Of a stretch of 64,000 nucleotides of DNA, positions 17,647-26,609 are shown piece by piece. The DNA comes from Niameybacter massiliensis (GTDB lineage: Bacteria > Bacillota > Clostridia > Lachnospirales > Cellulosilyticaceae). Each line of letters begins with the position of its first letter. The first letter of the stretch is position 1. The stretch spans positions 1,443,572-1,507,571 of the forward strand of contig NZ_LN875035.1 of NCBI RefSeq assembly GCF_001282685.1. Direction: 5' to 3'. The translations under genes and the position numbers were made by a program. The notes under the pieces were generated by a model. That model was not told the DNA's origin and did not search any database. It was given only the letters and a program-made list of their open reading frames with translations.

Positions 17647-18450
17647 TTAAACTTTAAAATTTGATTTTGCCACTACTTTTGAAAGTGGAATATATAAAAG
17701 TACTGCTATAACAATAGAGAATGTACCATTAATAATGGTAGATGGTAAGCTTATTAAGGCACTCATTACTGCTGGCATAAAACCGCTTCCTACAATCAGA
17801 AGTGAAACAACAGCAAATAAAAATTCACCAACTAAGTTAAATCCAATACCACACACTGCACCTAAGATTGCATATTGTACTTTAATAGATACTTTTTTAA
17901 TAAAGAAGCAAGTTACCGCAAGACCAATTCCTAAAACAAGTGAAAAGATATATAACACAGGAATAACAACAAGAGTTGTTTTTAGCCCTTCTGTCGTTTC
18001 AGCTGCTTGTTGAAGGAAAGGAATATTAACTTCATATCCATATACAAGAGATGTAATACATAAACCAAGTCCAATAATAATAAAGAAAGCTGCTGCTATC
18101 ATAATGCCTACAAGTGGAGATTTTGCATCCTCTTTATGACCTTTTGATGCTACTAAACCTGTTACAAAGCCTATACCAAACTTTAAGATGATCGTTTTTG
18201 GAGCACTTGTTGCCCATCCATTAAGTAAGTCAAAAAGTCCCATTCCAATAGAGCCAGATAGACCTGCTATTGTTCCACTAAATAGTAGTGCTGCAAGGAT
18301 TACAAACATATTCCCAAAGTGAATAAATGGTTTACCAACTGGTGATGGTATTGGTATTTTAAATAGCATAAGTGCAATATAACAAATTGCACTAAATAGT
18401 CCTATTAAAACCATTGATTGTAAAGTTAACCCCTTCTTTTTGTTTTCCAT
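17647..18450 (-). CDS. ECF transporter S component, predicted vitamin B6 uptake
   Basis: This integral membrane protein of 267 aa has about six to seven hydrophobic helices and an S-component-like start (GLTLQSMVLIGLFSAICYIAL). It also has the small-residue loop FIHFGNMFVILAALLFSG typical of ECF substrate-binding proteins. It would bind a vitamin and work with a shared ECF EcfA/EcfT module that is not in the window. Its partner in the operon is pyridoxal kinase and the divergent gene is a PdxR-type regulator, so pyridoxine or pyridoxal is the likely substrate (PdxU-type). It is longer than many S components; the extra length lies between helices around residues 130-165. Confidence 0.85.
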   Translation of the reverse strand: MENKKKGLTLQSMVLIGLFSAICYIALMLFKIPIPSPVGKPFIHFGNMFVILAALLFSGTIAGLSGSIGMGLFDLLNGWATSAPKTIILKFGIGFVTGLVASKGHKEDAKSPLVGIMIAAAFFIIIGLGLCITSLVYGYEVNIPFLQQAAETTEGLKTTLVVIPVLYIFSLVLGIGLAVTCFFIKKVSIKVQYAILGAVCGIGFNLVGEFLFAVVSLLIVGSGFMPAVMSALISLPSTIINGTFSIVIAVLLYIPLSKVVAKSNFKV

Positions 18451-18471
18451 ACTAAATCCCTCCTAAATTCT

Positions 18472-19293
18472 TTATAATAAATTTTCTAACAAGATCCCTT
18501 CCCTTGTATCTGTACCTGCTTCATACGTTGCCTTTACCCCTAACGTTACAAAGGATGTTGCTTGCTTAGTTGCCTCTAATAATGTTTCACCTTGTAATAA
18601 AGCACCTATTAACTTACTTGTAAAACAGTCCCCAGTTCCTGGGTAGTTCTGTGGTACTTCCTCATAAGGAATCATTCCAAACAACTCTGTTTGCTTATCA
18701 TAAATCACATTTACTTTCTGCCCATTTTCATAAGGTACACCTTTAAGTACAATTTGTTTTGGTCCTAGCTTTGCAAGTGCTTTCATCATACTTTTGATCT
18801 CCTCCTTATTAATAGGCTCCATGTTATATGGTCTATGTAGTAAGAAAGAAGCTTCTGTCCAATTTGGTGTAATAACATCTGCTTTTTCAACCAAATGCTT
18901 CATCTTTTGTTGCATCACCTCATTATAAGTTTTATATAGCTTGCCGTAATCTCCCATAACTGGATCTACAACTATAAGCGTATCTTCTCCTTTAAAGTTC
19001 TCAAAAAAGTACAATACTTCTTCAATTTGTATAGCATTACTTAAAAATCCGCTATAAATACAGTCTAGTTCTACGCCTACTTCTTTCCAATGCTCTGTTA
19101 AACCATGCATCATTCCAGTTAAATCTGTCATCTTCGGTGTACCAAACCCTCCAGTATGTGTACTAAATACTGCTGTTGGTACAGGACAAACTTGAACGCC
19201 CATTTTTGATAATATGGGAATAATGACACTTAATGAACATCTTCCAAAACATGATAAATCTTGTATCGCCGCAACACGTGGTATTTTTCTCAC
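18472..19293 (-). CDS. pdxK: Pyridoxal/pyridoxamine kinase
   Basis: This ribokinase-fold enzyme phosphorylates B6 vitamers, trapping them as PLP precursors. The 273-aa protein has the family N-terminus VAAIQDLSCFGRCSL, the VVDPVMGD block near residue 108, ITPNWTEASFL near 139 and the anion-hole and catalytic motif PGTGDCF near 217. Length is normal. It precedes the S-component gene by 21 bases in one operon. The upstream region is shared with the divergent regulator at 19455 and contains its presumed operator. Confidence 0.92.
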   Translation of the reverse strand: MRKIPRVAAIQDLSCFGRCSLSVIIPILSKMGVQVCPVPTAVFSTHTGGFGTPKMTDLTGMMHGLTEHWKEVGVELDCIYSGFLSNAIQIEEVLYFFENFKGEDTLIVVDPVMGDYGKLYKTYNEVMQQKMKHLVEKADVITPNWTEASFLLHRPYNMEPINKEEIKSMMKALAKLGPKQIVLKGVPYENGQKVNVIYDKQTELFGMIPYEEVPQNYPGTGDCFTSKLIGALLQGETLLEATKQATSFVTLGVKATYEAGTDTREGILLENLL

Positions 19294-19362
19294 TTTGCCC
19301 TCCTTATTTTCTTCTTTGCTTTACAGCAAAACTATTCTTCTTTATAATAAAAGCATATTAAA

Positions 19363-19411
19363 TTGTATCGAAACACTTTAGCCTTATGTATGGCAATATT
19401 CTGCCATACAT
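19363..19411. promoter_or_regulatory. PdxR/MocR operator candidate in divergent promoter region
   Basis: ATGTATGGCA (19386-19395) and TGCCATACAT (19402-19411) are perfect 10-base inverted arms with a 6-base spacer. A further half-site-like TTGTATCGAA begins at 19363, 23 bases (about two helical turns) before the first arm in the same orientation. MocR-type regulators often bind such a mix of direct and inverted repeats between their own gene and the target operon. Confidence 0.65.
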
Positions 19412-19454
19412 TTTAATCTATAGTCAATATTTTCTCACAACAGGAGGATAGAAA

Positions 19455-20861
19455 ATGAATTTTGTATCCATACAATTAGATAATACAAGTAATGAGCCCC
19501 TATATTTACAACTTTTTAACCAAATTAAACAAGCTATACTAAGTGAACAACTCCCTACTAACTATCGTCTCCCAGCTATTCGAACACTTGCAAAAACTTT
19601 ACAAGTTAATAATGTAACGGTAATTAATGCTTATAAGCAACTAGAGTCTTCGGGTTATGTGATCTCCAAAAAGGGCAGTGGCTTCTATGTTTCAAAACCT
19701 AATACATCAGAAATTAGTTTAATGACTACCCCTAACCCAAAAGCTGCAAAAGCTTCTATTAACTTCTCTAGTGCATCTCCTCACCCGGCTATCTTCCCCA
19801 CAGATTCTTTTAAAGCTTGTCTCAATCAAGTTCTTGACCGCGATAAAGGCTTTGCTTTTGGCTATCAAGAAACTAATGGTTTTATGCCCCTTCGTGAAGT
19901 TCTCGTTGAATACTTGCAAAAAGAACATCATATCCTTACAACACCTGAATCTATCCAAATTGTATCAGGTGCTCAACAAGGAATTGATATTATCTCCAAA
20001 AGTTGCTTAAATGCTGGTGATTATGTTATTACGGAAACACCTACTTATAACGGTGCTACCGATGCATTTAAATCTCGTGGTGCACGCATTGTACCTGTAG
20101 AACTTACTTCAGAAGGCATTGATCTTATTGCACTTGAAAAGCGTATTAATATCTGTAAACCTAAACTTGTTTATGTGATGACTAAGTTTCAAAATCCTAC
20201 TACTCTATGTTATACCCAACAAACCCTTAAGACACTCCTACAGCTGGCCCAAAAGTATGATTTCTACTTAGTCGAAGATGATTCTATGTCTGAACTGAGC
20301 TACAAAGATAAATCTACCTATAGTTTAAAATCCTTAGATACATTTAATTGTGTTATCTATATTAAAAGTTTTTCTAAACTTCTTATGCCTGGATTACGTA
20401 TAGGATTTCTAGTTATCCCTGATAATCTTTTAGATCGTTTTACCAGAACAAAACAAATGACTGATATTGCTGCTTCTGGTCTTATTCATCGTAGCCTTGA
20501 TTTATTCTTTAGAACCAATAAATGGGAAGAACACTTAAGCTATATGAAAGCCATCTACACTAGTAAGTATGAACTTATGCTTAGCCAGCTTAATAAATTA
20601 AAAGTTTATAATATTACTTATACTGAACCTAATGGCGGGCTTTGCTTCTGGCTCAAGCTCTCCAAGAATATTTCCGCTTACAAACTCTATGAACTTTGTT
20701 TGGATAAAGGCCTTCTTATCTTACCAAGTACAATTTTTTATCCTAATACACACAAGCAAAGAGATAGTTTTATACGTTTAAGTTTTGCACCTTGTGATGC
20801 AAAAGAAATTGTAGAAGGTATAGCTATATTAGAACAAGTCATTAAAGGCTACTCTTATTAG
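19455..20861 (+). CDS. pdxR: MocR-family regulator (GntR HTH fused to aminotransferase fold), PdxR-like
   Basis: An N-terminal GntR winged helix (about 12-80; LPAIRTLAKTLQVNNVTVINAY) is fused to a fold-type-I aminotransferase-like domain (about 100-468). The PLP-binding lysine is K308 in SFSKLLMPG, and the Asp pairing with the PLP ring nitrogen is probably in VEDDSMSEL (275-276). Such proteins read PLP and control B6 genes. AGGAGGATAGAAA stands before the ATG. It is divergent from the pdxK operon, which makes a B6 role likely; other MocR proteins regulate GABA or taurine genes. The 468 aa length is standard. Confidence 0.88.
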   Translation: MNFVSIQLDNTSNEPLYLQLFNQIKQAILSEQLPTNYRLPAIRTLAKTLQVNNVTVINAYKQLESSGYVISKKGSGFYVSKPNTSEISLMTTPNPKAAKASINFSSASPHPAIFPTDSFKACLNQVLDRDKGFAFGYQETNGFMPLREVLVEYLQKEHHILTTPESIQIVSGAQQGIDIISKSCLNAGDYVITETPTYNGATDAFKSRGARIVPVELTSEGIDLIALEKRINICKPKLVYVMTKFQNPTTLCYTQQTLKTLLQLAQKYDFYLVEDDSMSELSYKDKSTYSLKSLDTFNCVIYIKSFSKLLMPGLRIGFLVIPDNLLDRFTRTKQMTDIAASGLIHRSLDLFFRTNKWEEHLSYMKAIYTSKYELMLSQLNKLKVYNITYTEPNGGLCFWLKLSKNISAYKLYELCLDKGLLILPSTIFYPNTHKQRDSFIRLSFAPCDAKEIVEGIAILEQVIKGYSY

Positions 20862-20953
20862 TCTAGTGGTTACAAAAAAGTACCTAATTGCCTCATCATA
20901 CGCACAAAATTATACTTACTTTAGAATAAACTTAAAACTCTAAGGTGATAAAT

Positions 20954-21256
20954 ATGACAAATAAACTTACTTATAAAATTAAAGAAATTATTACTAGCAA
21001 AGAATATACTGATGTAATTATTAAACACAAGCATGATAATTATGACGTTGAAATTAGTAGTGCTAAAATAAAATTTAGATATGAACCAAAAGTTGATAAA
21101 TCTTGCTTAAGCTTTGGAGATTCTAATGGTTATACAGTCTGCGAAGTTGAAGATAAAAATATTAATGAAGTTATTCTTTTAGAGGATTCTTTAAGTATAG
21201 AAACAGATGAAAAAATTTATTATTGTTATATAGACAAAAAGAAGTTATATTATTAA
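20954..21256 (+). CDS. Small protein of unknown function
   Basis: I do not recognise this 100-aa protein. It is soluble and lysine- and aspartate-rich, with alternating hydrophobic residues that suggest a small beta-sheet protein (VEISSAKIKFRYEP; YYCYIDKKKLYY). There is no signal peptide or membrane helix. The ATG at 20954 has AAGGTGA six bases upstream and is preferred to a GTG three codons earlier. It follows pdxR on the plus strand after about 90 bases and ends at its own terminator. Its AT-rich composition and lack of a recognised family could mean an orphan gene. Confidence 0.6.
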   Translation: MTNKLTYKIKEIITSKEYTDVIIKHKHDNYDVEISSAKIKFRYEPKVDKSCLSFGDSNGYTVCEVEDKNINEVILLEDSLSIETDEKIYYCYIDKKKLYY

Positions 21257-21284
21257 ACTAAAAATAGACAAATACTATAGACAA

Positions 21285-21310
21285 AAAAGCGTAGAGTAAT
21301 CTACGCTTTT
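21285..21310 (+). terminator. Terminator after the small gene
   Basis: AAAAGCGTAGA (21285-21295) and TCTACGCTTTT (21300-21310) form a perfect 11-base stem with loop GTAA. The T run at the end is within the arm on the plus strand. It could act in both directions. Confidence 0.8.
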
Positions 21311-21343
21311 AAAATTAAGATCTATCAAGGAGGTATAATATAG

Positions 21344-21676
21344 ATGTATAATATAGATGAAATAATCTACAGTTGTCCCGTAGAAGCACTCTCTAATATA
21401 TTAGGCAAAAAATGGATTGCTATTATTATCTGGAAATTACAAGATAATAAAATGCGCTTTGGAGAACTTCAAAGAGCTATAGATGGCTGTACAAAAAAAA
21501 TGTTAATCCAACAACTGGATGTTTTAATTGACCAAGGTATTGTTATAAATGATAAAAAGGTTAGTAATAACTCCGTAGAGTCTACTTATTATTTAAGTGA
21601 AGCTGGTATAAAATTACTTCCTATTATGGCAAATATGATGGCCTGGAGCAATCAGCATCTTCCTTGTGGTCATTAA
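21344..21676 (+). CDS. HxlR-family transcriptional regulator
   Basis: This 110-aa winged-helix protein has the HxlR pattern: CPVEALSNILGKKWIAIIIW near the N-terminus, RFGELQRAIDGCTKKML as the recognition region, and a TYYLSEAGIKLLPI wing. A conserved Cys (residue 10, CPV) is the redox- or electrophile-sensing residue in some relatives; whether it senses anything here is unknown. AAGGAGG precedes the ATG. Its stop is two bases from that of the convergent metallophosphoesterase gene. No obvious target is divergent from it. Confidence 0.9.
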   Translation: MYNIDEIIYSCPVEALSNILGKKWIAIIIWKLQDNKMRFGELQRAIDGCTKKMLIQQLDVLIDQGIVINDKKVSNNSVESTYYLSEAGIKLLPIMANMMAWSNQHLPCGH

Positions 21677-21678
21677 TT

Positions 21679-22548
21679 TTATTGGATATCCTCTGAAACA
21701 GTTGGTAACTTTATATTCAGTACAGCTATTTGAGGTGGGTTCCAGAATCGTATTTCCATTTTAGTCGTACCTACACCACTATTCACATACAAATACTTCT
21801 CATCTTCTAATTCATATAAACCATGAGTATAAATTTCAGCAAGCCCTGGTGTATAAATAGGCCCTATAAATGGAATTTGTATTTGTCCACCATGGCTATG
21901 CCCTGCTAATACTAAATCATAGTTATTGGCACTTACACGTTCTACCAAGTCTGGTTCATGCATTAAAAATATATTATATGCCTCTTCCTTTATACCTTTG
22001 CACGCCCCTTGTATATCTACTTTTCCAAGCAATGCATCATCTATCCCAATCACATTAATTTTATGACCTGCCTCCGTATAAACCGCTTTACTTTCATTTT
22101 GTAGTAATGTAAAACCTGCTGCTTCCATAATATCTTCGTAGTACCTTACCCCTGCTCCTCCATGGTCATGATTGCCCCATACTGCATATTTACCATATGT
22201 ACTCTGAATACCTGAAAGTATCTTTCCAATTTCTTCCTTGTAAGGATATTGGCCTGGATGATCCATCAAGTCACCTGTAAATACTACAAGGTCTGGATTT
22301 TGTTTATTAGTCTTTTCTACTAATTTTTTAAGTTCTTCAAGGGTATAACTAGGTCCTAAGTGTGTATCTGTAAAGTGTACAATCTTTAGTTTTTCTCCCA
22401 TATTCCCTTTACCTATTTCTAATTTTTTCTCTATAAGAATATTAGGTTCTATATAGCGTATATCTATCCACAATGCAATTATAATCACTAAAATAATCAT
22501 TATACTCACACCCACTATTTTTATTAGACTTTTAATAATATGCTTCAC
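21679..22548 (-). CDS. Membrane-anchored calcineurin-like metallophosphoesterase (YkuE/YaeI type)
   Basis: An N-terminal membrane helix (about 9-29) is followed by a calcineurin-like phosphoesterase domain with all the metal-ligand motifs: HFTDTHLG, VVFTGDLMD, VWGNHDHGG and LAGHSHGGQ. The 289-aa length matches YkuE/YaeI-type proteins, which act on lipid-linked or other phosphodiesters at the membrane. The start codon is GTG with GGAAGGAAAG upstream. It faces HxlR tail to tail and appears monocistronic. The exact substrate is not shown by the sequence. Confidence 0.92.
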   Translation of the reverse strand: MKHIIKSLIKIVGVSIMIILVIIIALWIDIRYIEPNILIEKKLEIGKGNMGEKLKIVHFTDTHLGPSYTLEELKKLVEKTNKQNPDLVVFTGDLMDHPGQYPYKEEIGKILSGIQSTYGKYAVWGNHDHGGAGVRYYEDIMEAAGFTLLQNESKAVYTEAGHKINVIGIDDALLGKVDIQGACKGIKEEAYNIFLMHEPDLVERVSANNYDLVLAGHSHGGQIQIPFIGPIYTPGLAEIYTHGLYELEDEKYLYVNSGVGTTKMEIRFWNPPQIAVLNIKLPTVSEDIQ

Positions 22549-22702
22549 AAGTTCTTTCCTTCCTTTGTACTTCCATTACTTTTATCAATAATCTTCTTAT
22601 ATATTATATCAATTTCATACTCATTGATAGCATTATTGCCAATATGTATATGCTCTCATACCTCATATAAAATCTACTCATTTTTAAAAAGTCCACAAAC
22701 AT

Positions 22703-22740
22703 TAAGGAGCTGTTACATTTTTCTATGCAACAGCTCCTTT
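22703..22740. terminator. Strong hairpin between phosphoesterase and small membrane gene
   Basis: Arms 22703-22717 and 22726-22740 pair almost fully (AAGGAGCTGTT against AACAGCTCCTT) around an 8-base loop. It lies about 50 bases after the stop of the minus-strand gene at 22790 and is the likely terminator of the export operon. The U tract is weak. Confidence 0.6.
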
Positions 22741-22789
22741 CTATTTATAAGTTATTAACTAAAAGTTATATCTCAAATTAAATACATTC

Positions 22790-22960
22790 TTAGCAAATTC
22801 TATCTTTTGATAAGAATGCTAAAATAAATCCAGCTACGATGAGGATACTTGAAATATCTTCTGCCTTTTCTTCACCTGCACAATTTAAGATAAATAAAGA
22901 GGCAACTACGATAAGAATAATCCATTGAAGATTAGAACTATCTAACATACAATTTTTCAT
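22790..22960 (-). CDS. Small membrane protein, 56 aa
   Basis: The ATG at 22960 has AAGGAGTG six bases upstream and gives a 56-aa protein with two hydrophobic stretches (WIILIVVASLFILNCA and ISSILIVAGFILAFL) joined by an acidic turn with GEEKAED. I recognise no family. It lies about 85 bases downstream of the membrane-fusion-protein gene on the same strand, so it may be the last gene of that export operon or stand alone. The clear ribosome binding site and hairpin topology support a real gene. Confidence 0.6.
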   Translation of the reverse strand: MKNCMLDSSNLQWIILIVVASLFILNCAGEEKAEDISSILIVAGFILAFLSKDRIC

Positions 22961-23045
22961 GTTTTTCACTCCTTGTAAGCATCTACAATTATAATATATT
23001 ACATTTATTACCATTTTGTGCTTACAAAATAAAAAATCTTATATT

Positions 23046-24188
23046 TTAAAATTGAATATCTACATTTCCTCCAATAGTTAGTAATCCTTTTGTATCCTCT
23101 ACTTTAATAATGGTTTTAATTACTGTTTCACCATAGCTTTCTGTAGCATGTTCAGCCTTTCTTATAACTTTACCTTTTAAAATTGCCCCTTGATCCGTAT
23201 AGGGTAATACCTCTACTGTATCTCCCAGTTGCAAGTCTCCATTATATTCTTCCGGTAGATTAGCTTCTATAAAAAGGCTTTTCTCATCTAACCCCTCCAT
23301 CAAAGGTCCAATAATTGTTTCTACCTTACTTCCCTTTTGACAATTAATATTATAGATAATCAACCCCTCACTAGGAGCAATAATCTGATTCTCTTGAAGA
23401 TATTCCCTATCTAACTTACTTTTCATACTTTCTAATTGCAAAGTCGCAGTTTCCATTTGAATCCGAAGTTTATCTGTACCTGTTGCACTTTGCTTCTTTC
23501 CATTATTCACTTGGGTCGTTAAATTTCCTAACTCTGCCTTTAGACTTTCAATCTCTAATTTTTTACTTTGCTTCGTTTGTTCTATACTTAGTTCTAGATT
23601 TTCTATCTGTTTACTCGCCTCTTGAAGAGCTAGTTTAGCCTTTGTCACCTCTTCTTGTGAAACAGCTTGAACTTCTAATAATTCTTCTAATGTATTGTAA
23701 TCCTTTAGGCCTTTATCATAGTTTTGTTTTGCAATCTCTAAATTGTTTTCTAACTTCTTAACATCTTGGTCTGTTCCTTGTTCTAACTGTGCTTGTTTCT
23801 CTTTAATATTATTTGAGATTTGTGTAATATAGGCATTTTGAGGATAAAGAACTTCACCTAGCTCTTGCAACTCTATCTCATAAAGTTTTATTTCATTTTC
23901 CTTTTGTGCAATTTGATTCTTGTAATCTTCTAAATCTAAAGTAGCAAGTATATCCCCTACTTTTACTTTTTCACCGTCTTTTACATGTACATTGGTAATG
24001 GTCGCTGGAAATTCTATATTAAACTCCATCTTGTCTTCTACAGCTACTACGCCTTCAATTTCTATTTTTGTTTCAGGTACAATCACTTCTTCTACTGGTA
24101 CTTGTGCCTTTTCACATCCTGCAAACATCATACTCCCTAAGCATAATGTCACTATTCCAATACCTAGTTTAACCTTCTTGCATCCCAT
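23046..24188 (-). CDS. HlyD/RND-type membrane fusion lipoprotein of an ABC export system
   Basis: This 380-aa protein has a lipoprotein signal (GSMMFAGC, lipid Cys near residue 25), a split biotinyl-lipoyl domain (VHVKDGEKVKVGDILATLDLEDYKNQI near 70), a long coiled coil (about 100-255, rich in Glu, Lys, Gln and Leu) and a closing lipoyl and beta-barrel part. Membrane fusion proteins of this kind pair with MacB-like permeases in Gram-positive bacteria. It follows the permease gene by 36 bases in the operon ATPase-permease-fusion protein. The cargo is unknown; peptide or drug export is typical. Confidence 0.9.
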   Translation of the reverse strand: MGCKKVKLGIGIVTLCLGSMMFAGCEKAQVPVEEVIVPETKIEIEGVVAVEDKMEFNIEFPATITNVHVKDGEKVKVGDILATLDLEDYKNQIAQKENEIKLYEIELQELGEVLYPQNAYITQISNNIKEKQAQLEQGTDQDVKKLENNLEIAKQNYDKGLKDYNTLEELLEVQAVSQEEVTKAKLALQEASKQIENLELSIEQTKQSKKLEIESLKAELGNLTTQVNNGKKQSATGTDKLRIQMETATLQLESMKSKLDREYLQENQIIAPSEGLIIYNINCQKGSKVETIIGPLMEGLDEKSLFIEANLPEEYNGDLQLGDTVEVLPYTDQGAILKGKVIRKAEHATESYGETVIKTIIKVEDTKGLLTIGGNVDIQF

Positions 24189-24224
24189 AGCCTTACCCCC
24201 TTACTATTTAGTAATCACCTTGCT

Positions 24225-26609
24225 TTATTCTCTATAAGCCTTAAGTACTTCTTGAAGTGATACTTTGTCAATATGACGTTTAGCTGCATATGTCCCCATT
24301 AAGAATATGATAAGAATAATTCCAAACCCTACAATAACGTGCCATCCTTCTAGTTCTAATGGCATTACAAAATCAAAAGCACTACTAAAATAAATTACCA
24401 TTACTTTTACAAGCAACCACGTTATTGGAATACTAATAGCATAGGTTATAATCGCATAGATCAAATAACTATTTAAAATCATACGGTTAACTTCCTTTTG
24501 ATTGTAGCCCATTACTTTTAATAATGAGATATTGTAATAGTTATCTTCAACAGTCAATGTTGTGAGTACATATAAAATCAAAGCTGACATCATAATTGCT
24601 GAACCAAACATAGCATACATAGCTAATTTAATAAATCCTTGCATAAGCTCTGTTTGTTCCATTAACGTTCCTTTGCTGACTACAGTCATAAACATTTTTT
24701 CATCTAGCGATTCTTCACTATAAATACCTGTATAAAGTTTCTTGGATTTATTTTTTGATAAGACTAAACTTAAATCTTCTATCTCACAATACACTGTGTT
24801 TTCTCCATAAGTTGTAGCAATCCCTACTACTTCATGCTGATACACTCTATCCTCTATCTTAAGTACAAGCTGATCCCCTTTTTTAATGCCATATGAAATT
24901 GCAAAGCTTTGATTCACGATAAAGCCTTCGTCTAATAAGTGGGTAATTTCCTGTCCTTTTTTATCTACTAGTTTATGTAATTTATTGTCTGATTCTAATC
25001 CTTTTGCAGTAATAGGTTCATCTTCATAGAAAATATTACTTGCTGTCAAAAACTTTTCTTGCCCTGCCTTTACTTTAGGCTTAGGCTTGGAGTAATCTAA
25101 ATAACCTTCATATTGATAACCTACATTTTGATAATATTCAACGGTCATCTTATCAAACATACCGCTCATCATAAATCCTAGTAAAATCAACATAGACGAA
25201 AATGTAATTCCCCAGAAAAATACAATAAACTTACCTGTATTTTTAAAGATAAAAGTATACTTAAATTTTGTTTCAGCTTTTGTACGTGAAAGAATCTTTC
25301 CTATCATCTTTCCAAGTTTAGTTATCTTTTCATTTTCCCCAACTTTAAGCAATTTGATTGTTTCTTTACTGAGCATCCGCCAAATCATAAAGAAAGATAG
25401 CCCCAAAATAAAAGCTAATGGCACTAATACTGCTGTTATAAAAACATAGCTGTTAGTTGTAATCGCCTCATTAAGAAGCAAATAAAATTCTAAATAAAAA
25501 TCTTTCATAGGATCTGCAGCATATAGTCCCGTCATATACCCTATAACAAGCATAGGTACACCAATTACTAAGAGGAGTAATATATAAGGTATGGCAATCT
25601 CCCATGGTTCATATCCTAATGCTTTCAATACACCTATTTGTGTCTTTTCACTTCTAAGAATCTTAGATACCAAAATACCTACTATCATAACGGCAATCGC
25701 TGCAATAATAATGCTTATTCCAAGGGTTGCTGCCTTACCTGTTCTAAGTTCTTCGTATATTGCACCACTACGCATTTGATTTTCAGTTGCTACAATACTT
25801 GCAATAAACCCTAAGGTATCATGGGACTTATAATCATCTTCAACTTCTTGCTTGAAGTTTTCCATTTTGCCTTGCTTTGTCGCTTTTCCAGCTAAATAAA
25901 AATATTCTTCACCTTTTAAGTTATGGTAGGCACTATCCTTGAGCGTACCTATAGTAATTTTACTATTATCAATGATAAAATCATTTCCTAACATTGGAAG
26001 ATTCATATCGGAAAATAATACATATCCAGTCAATGTATACGGTTTTCCACCAAGGGTAAGTGTGTCTCCAAATTGCATGCCATTTTTCTCACCATAAATT
26101 TGATTTACGACTATTTCATTAGCTGTATGGGGCATACGCCCACTTATTAAGTAAGTTTTATTAATGTCTCGCCCATCTTTAAAAACGCGAATAGTATGAC
26201 TCGCTCTATTATGAACAAAATCTATGTCCTTGTACGATCTAACCTCTAAATTATAATCTGGATATACTTTATTAAACGCCTTAATCCTAGTCTTTAATAT
26301 GCCTTCATAGCATTTATAATCTATACGCTTTAGGTCTGTTAACTTATAAGAAGCATACTCTAATTGATGTTCTTTAGGGATCTGCCCCAGCTCACTTGGC
26401 AAAACAGCATTGATTACTTCCACAGAGAAATCTTCCTGATTACAAGCTTTTGCTAACTTTTCTATTCCTAAAGTCATGCTATCCATCGTATAATACATCA
26501 TTGTATAGAGCAAAGAACTCAACATAATAATAATTCCTATACACAGTAGTTGAGTCTTCTTTTTCCAAAAGGTTCTGAGGGTATTAAGACATAAATATTT
26601 TATCCCCAC
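24225..26609 (-). CDS. ABC transporter permease, FtsX/MacB type
   Basis: This 794-aa membrane protein has one N-terminal helix (about 18-40) and a large extracytoplasmic region to about 290. Three helices (about 290-410) form the first FtsX-like domain, followed by a second helix and external domain and a final three-helix FtsX domain (about 660-785). The ABC-coupling motif appears as KALGYEPWEIAIPYI and again as KVMGYNQKEVNRMIL. This duplicated form is typical of large DUF214/FtsX permeases. The start is GTG, overlapping the ATPase gene by 10 bases. Confidence 0.9.
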   Translation of the reverse strand: MGIKYLCLNTLRTFWKKKTQLLCIGIIIMLSSLLYTMMYYTMDSMTLGIEKLAKACNQEDFSVEVINAVLPSELGQIPKEHQLEYASYKLTDLKRIDYKCYEGILKTRIKAFNKVYPDYNLEVRSYKDIDFVHNRASHTIRVFKDGRDINKTYLISGRMPHTANEIVVNQIYGEKNGMQFGDTLTLGGKPYTLTGYVLFSDMNLPMLGNDFIIDNSKITIGTLKDSAYHNLKGEEYFYLAGKATKQGKMENFKQEVEDDYKSHDTLGFIASIVATENQMRSGAIYEELRTGKAATLGISIIIAAIAVMIVGILVSKILRSEKTQIGVLKALGYEPWEIAIPYILLLLVIGVPMLVIGYMTGLYAADPMKDFYLEFYLLLNEAITTNSYVFITAVLVPLAFILGLSFFMIWRMLSKETIKLLKVGENEKITKLGKMIGKILSRTKAETKFKYTFIFKNTGKFIVFFWGITFSSMLILLGFMMSGMFDKMTVEYYQNVGYQYEGYLDYSKPKPKVKAGQEKFLTASNIFYEDEPITAKGLESDNKLHKLVDKKGQEITHLLDEGFIVNQSFAISYGIKKGDQLVLKIEDRVYQHEVVGIATTYGENTVYCEIEDLSLVLSKNKSKKLYTGIYSEESLDEKMFMTVVSKGTLMEQTELMQGFIKLAMYAMFGSAIMMSALILYVLTTLTVEDNYYNISLLKVMGYNQKEVNRMILNSYLIYAIITYAISIPITWLLVKVMVIYFSSAFDFVMPLELEGWHVIVGFGIILIIFLMGTYAAKRHIDKVSLQEVLKAYRE

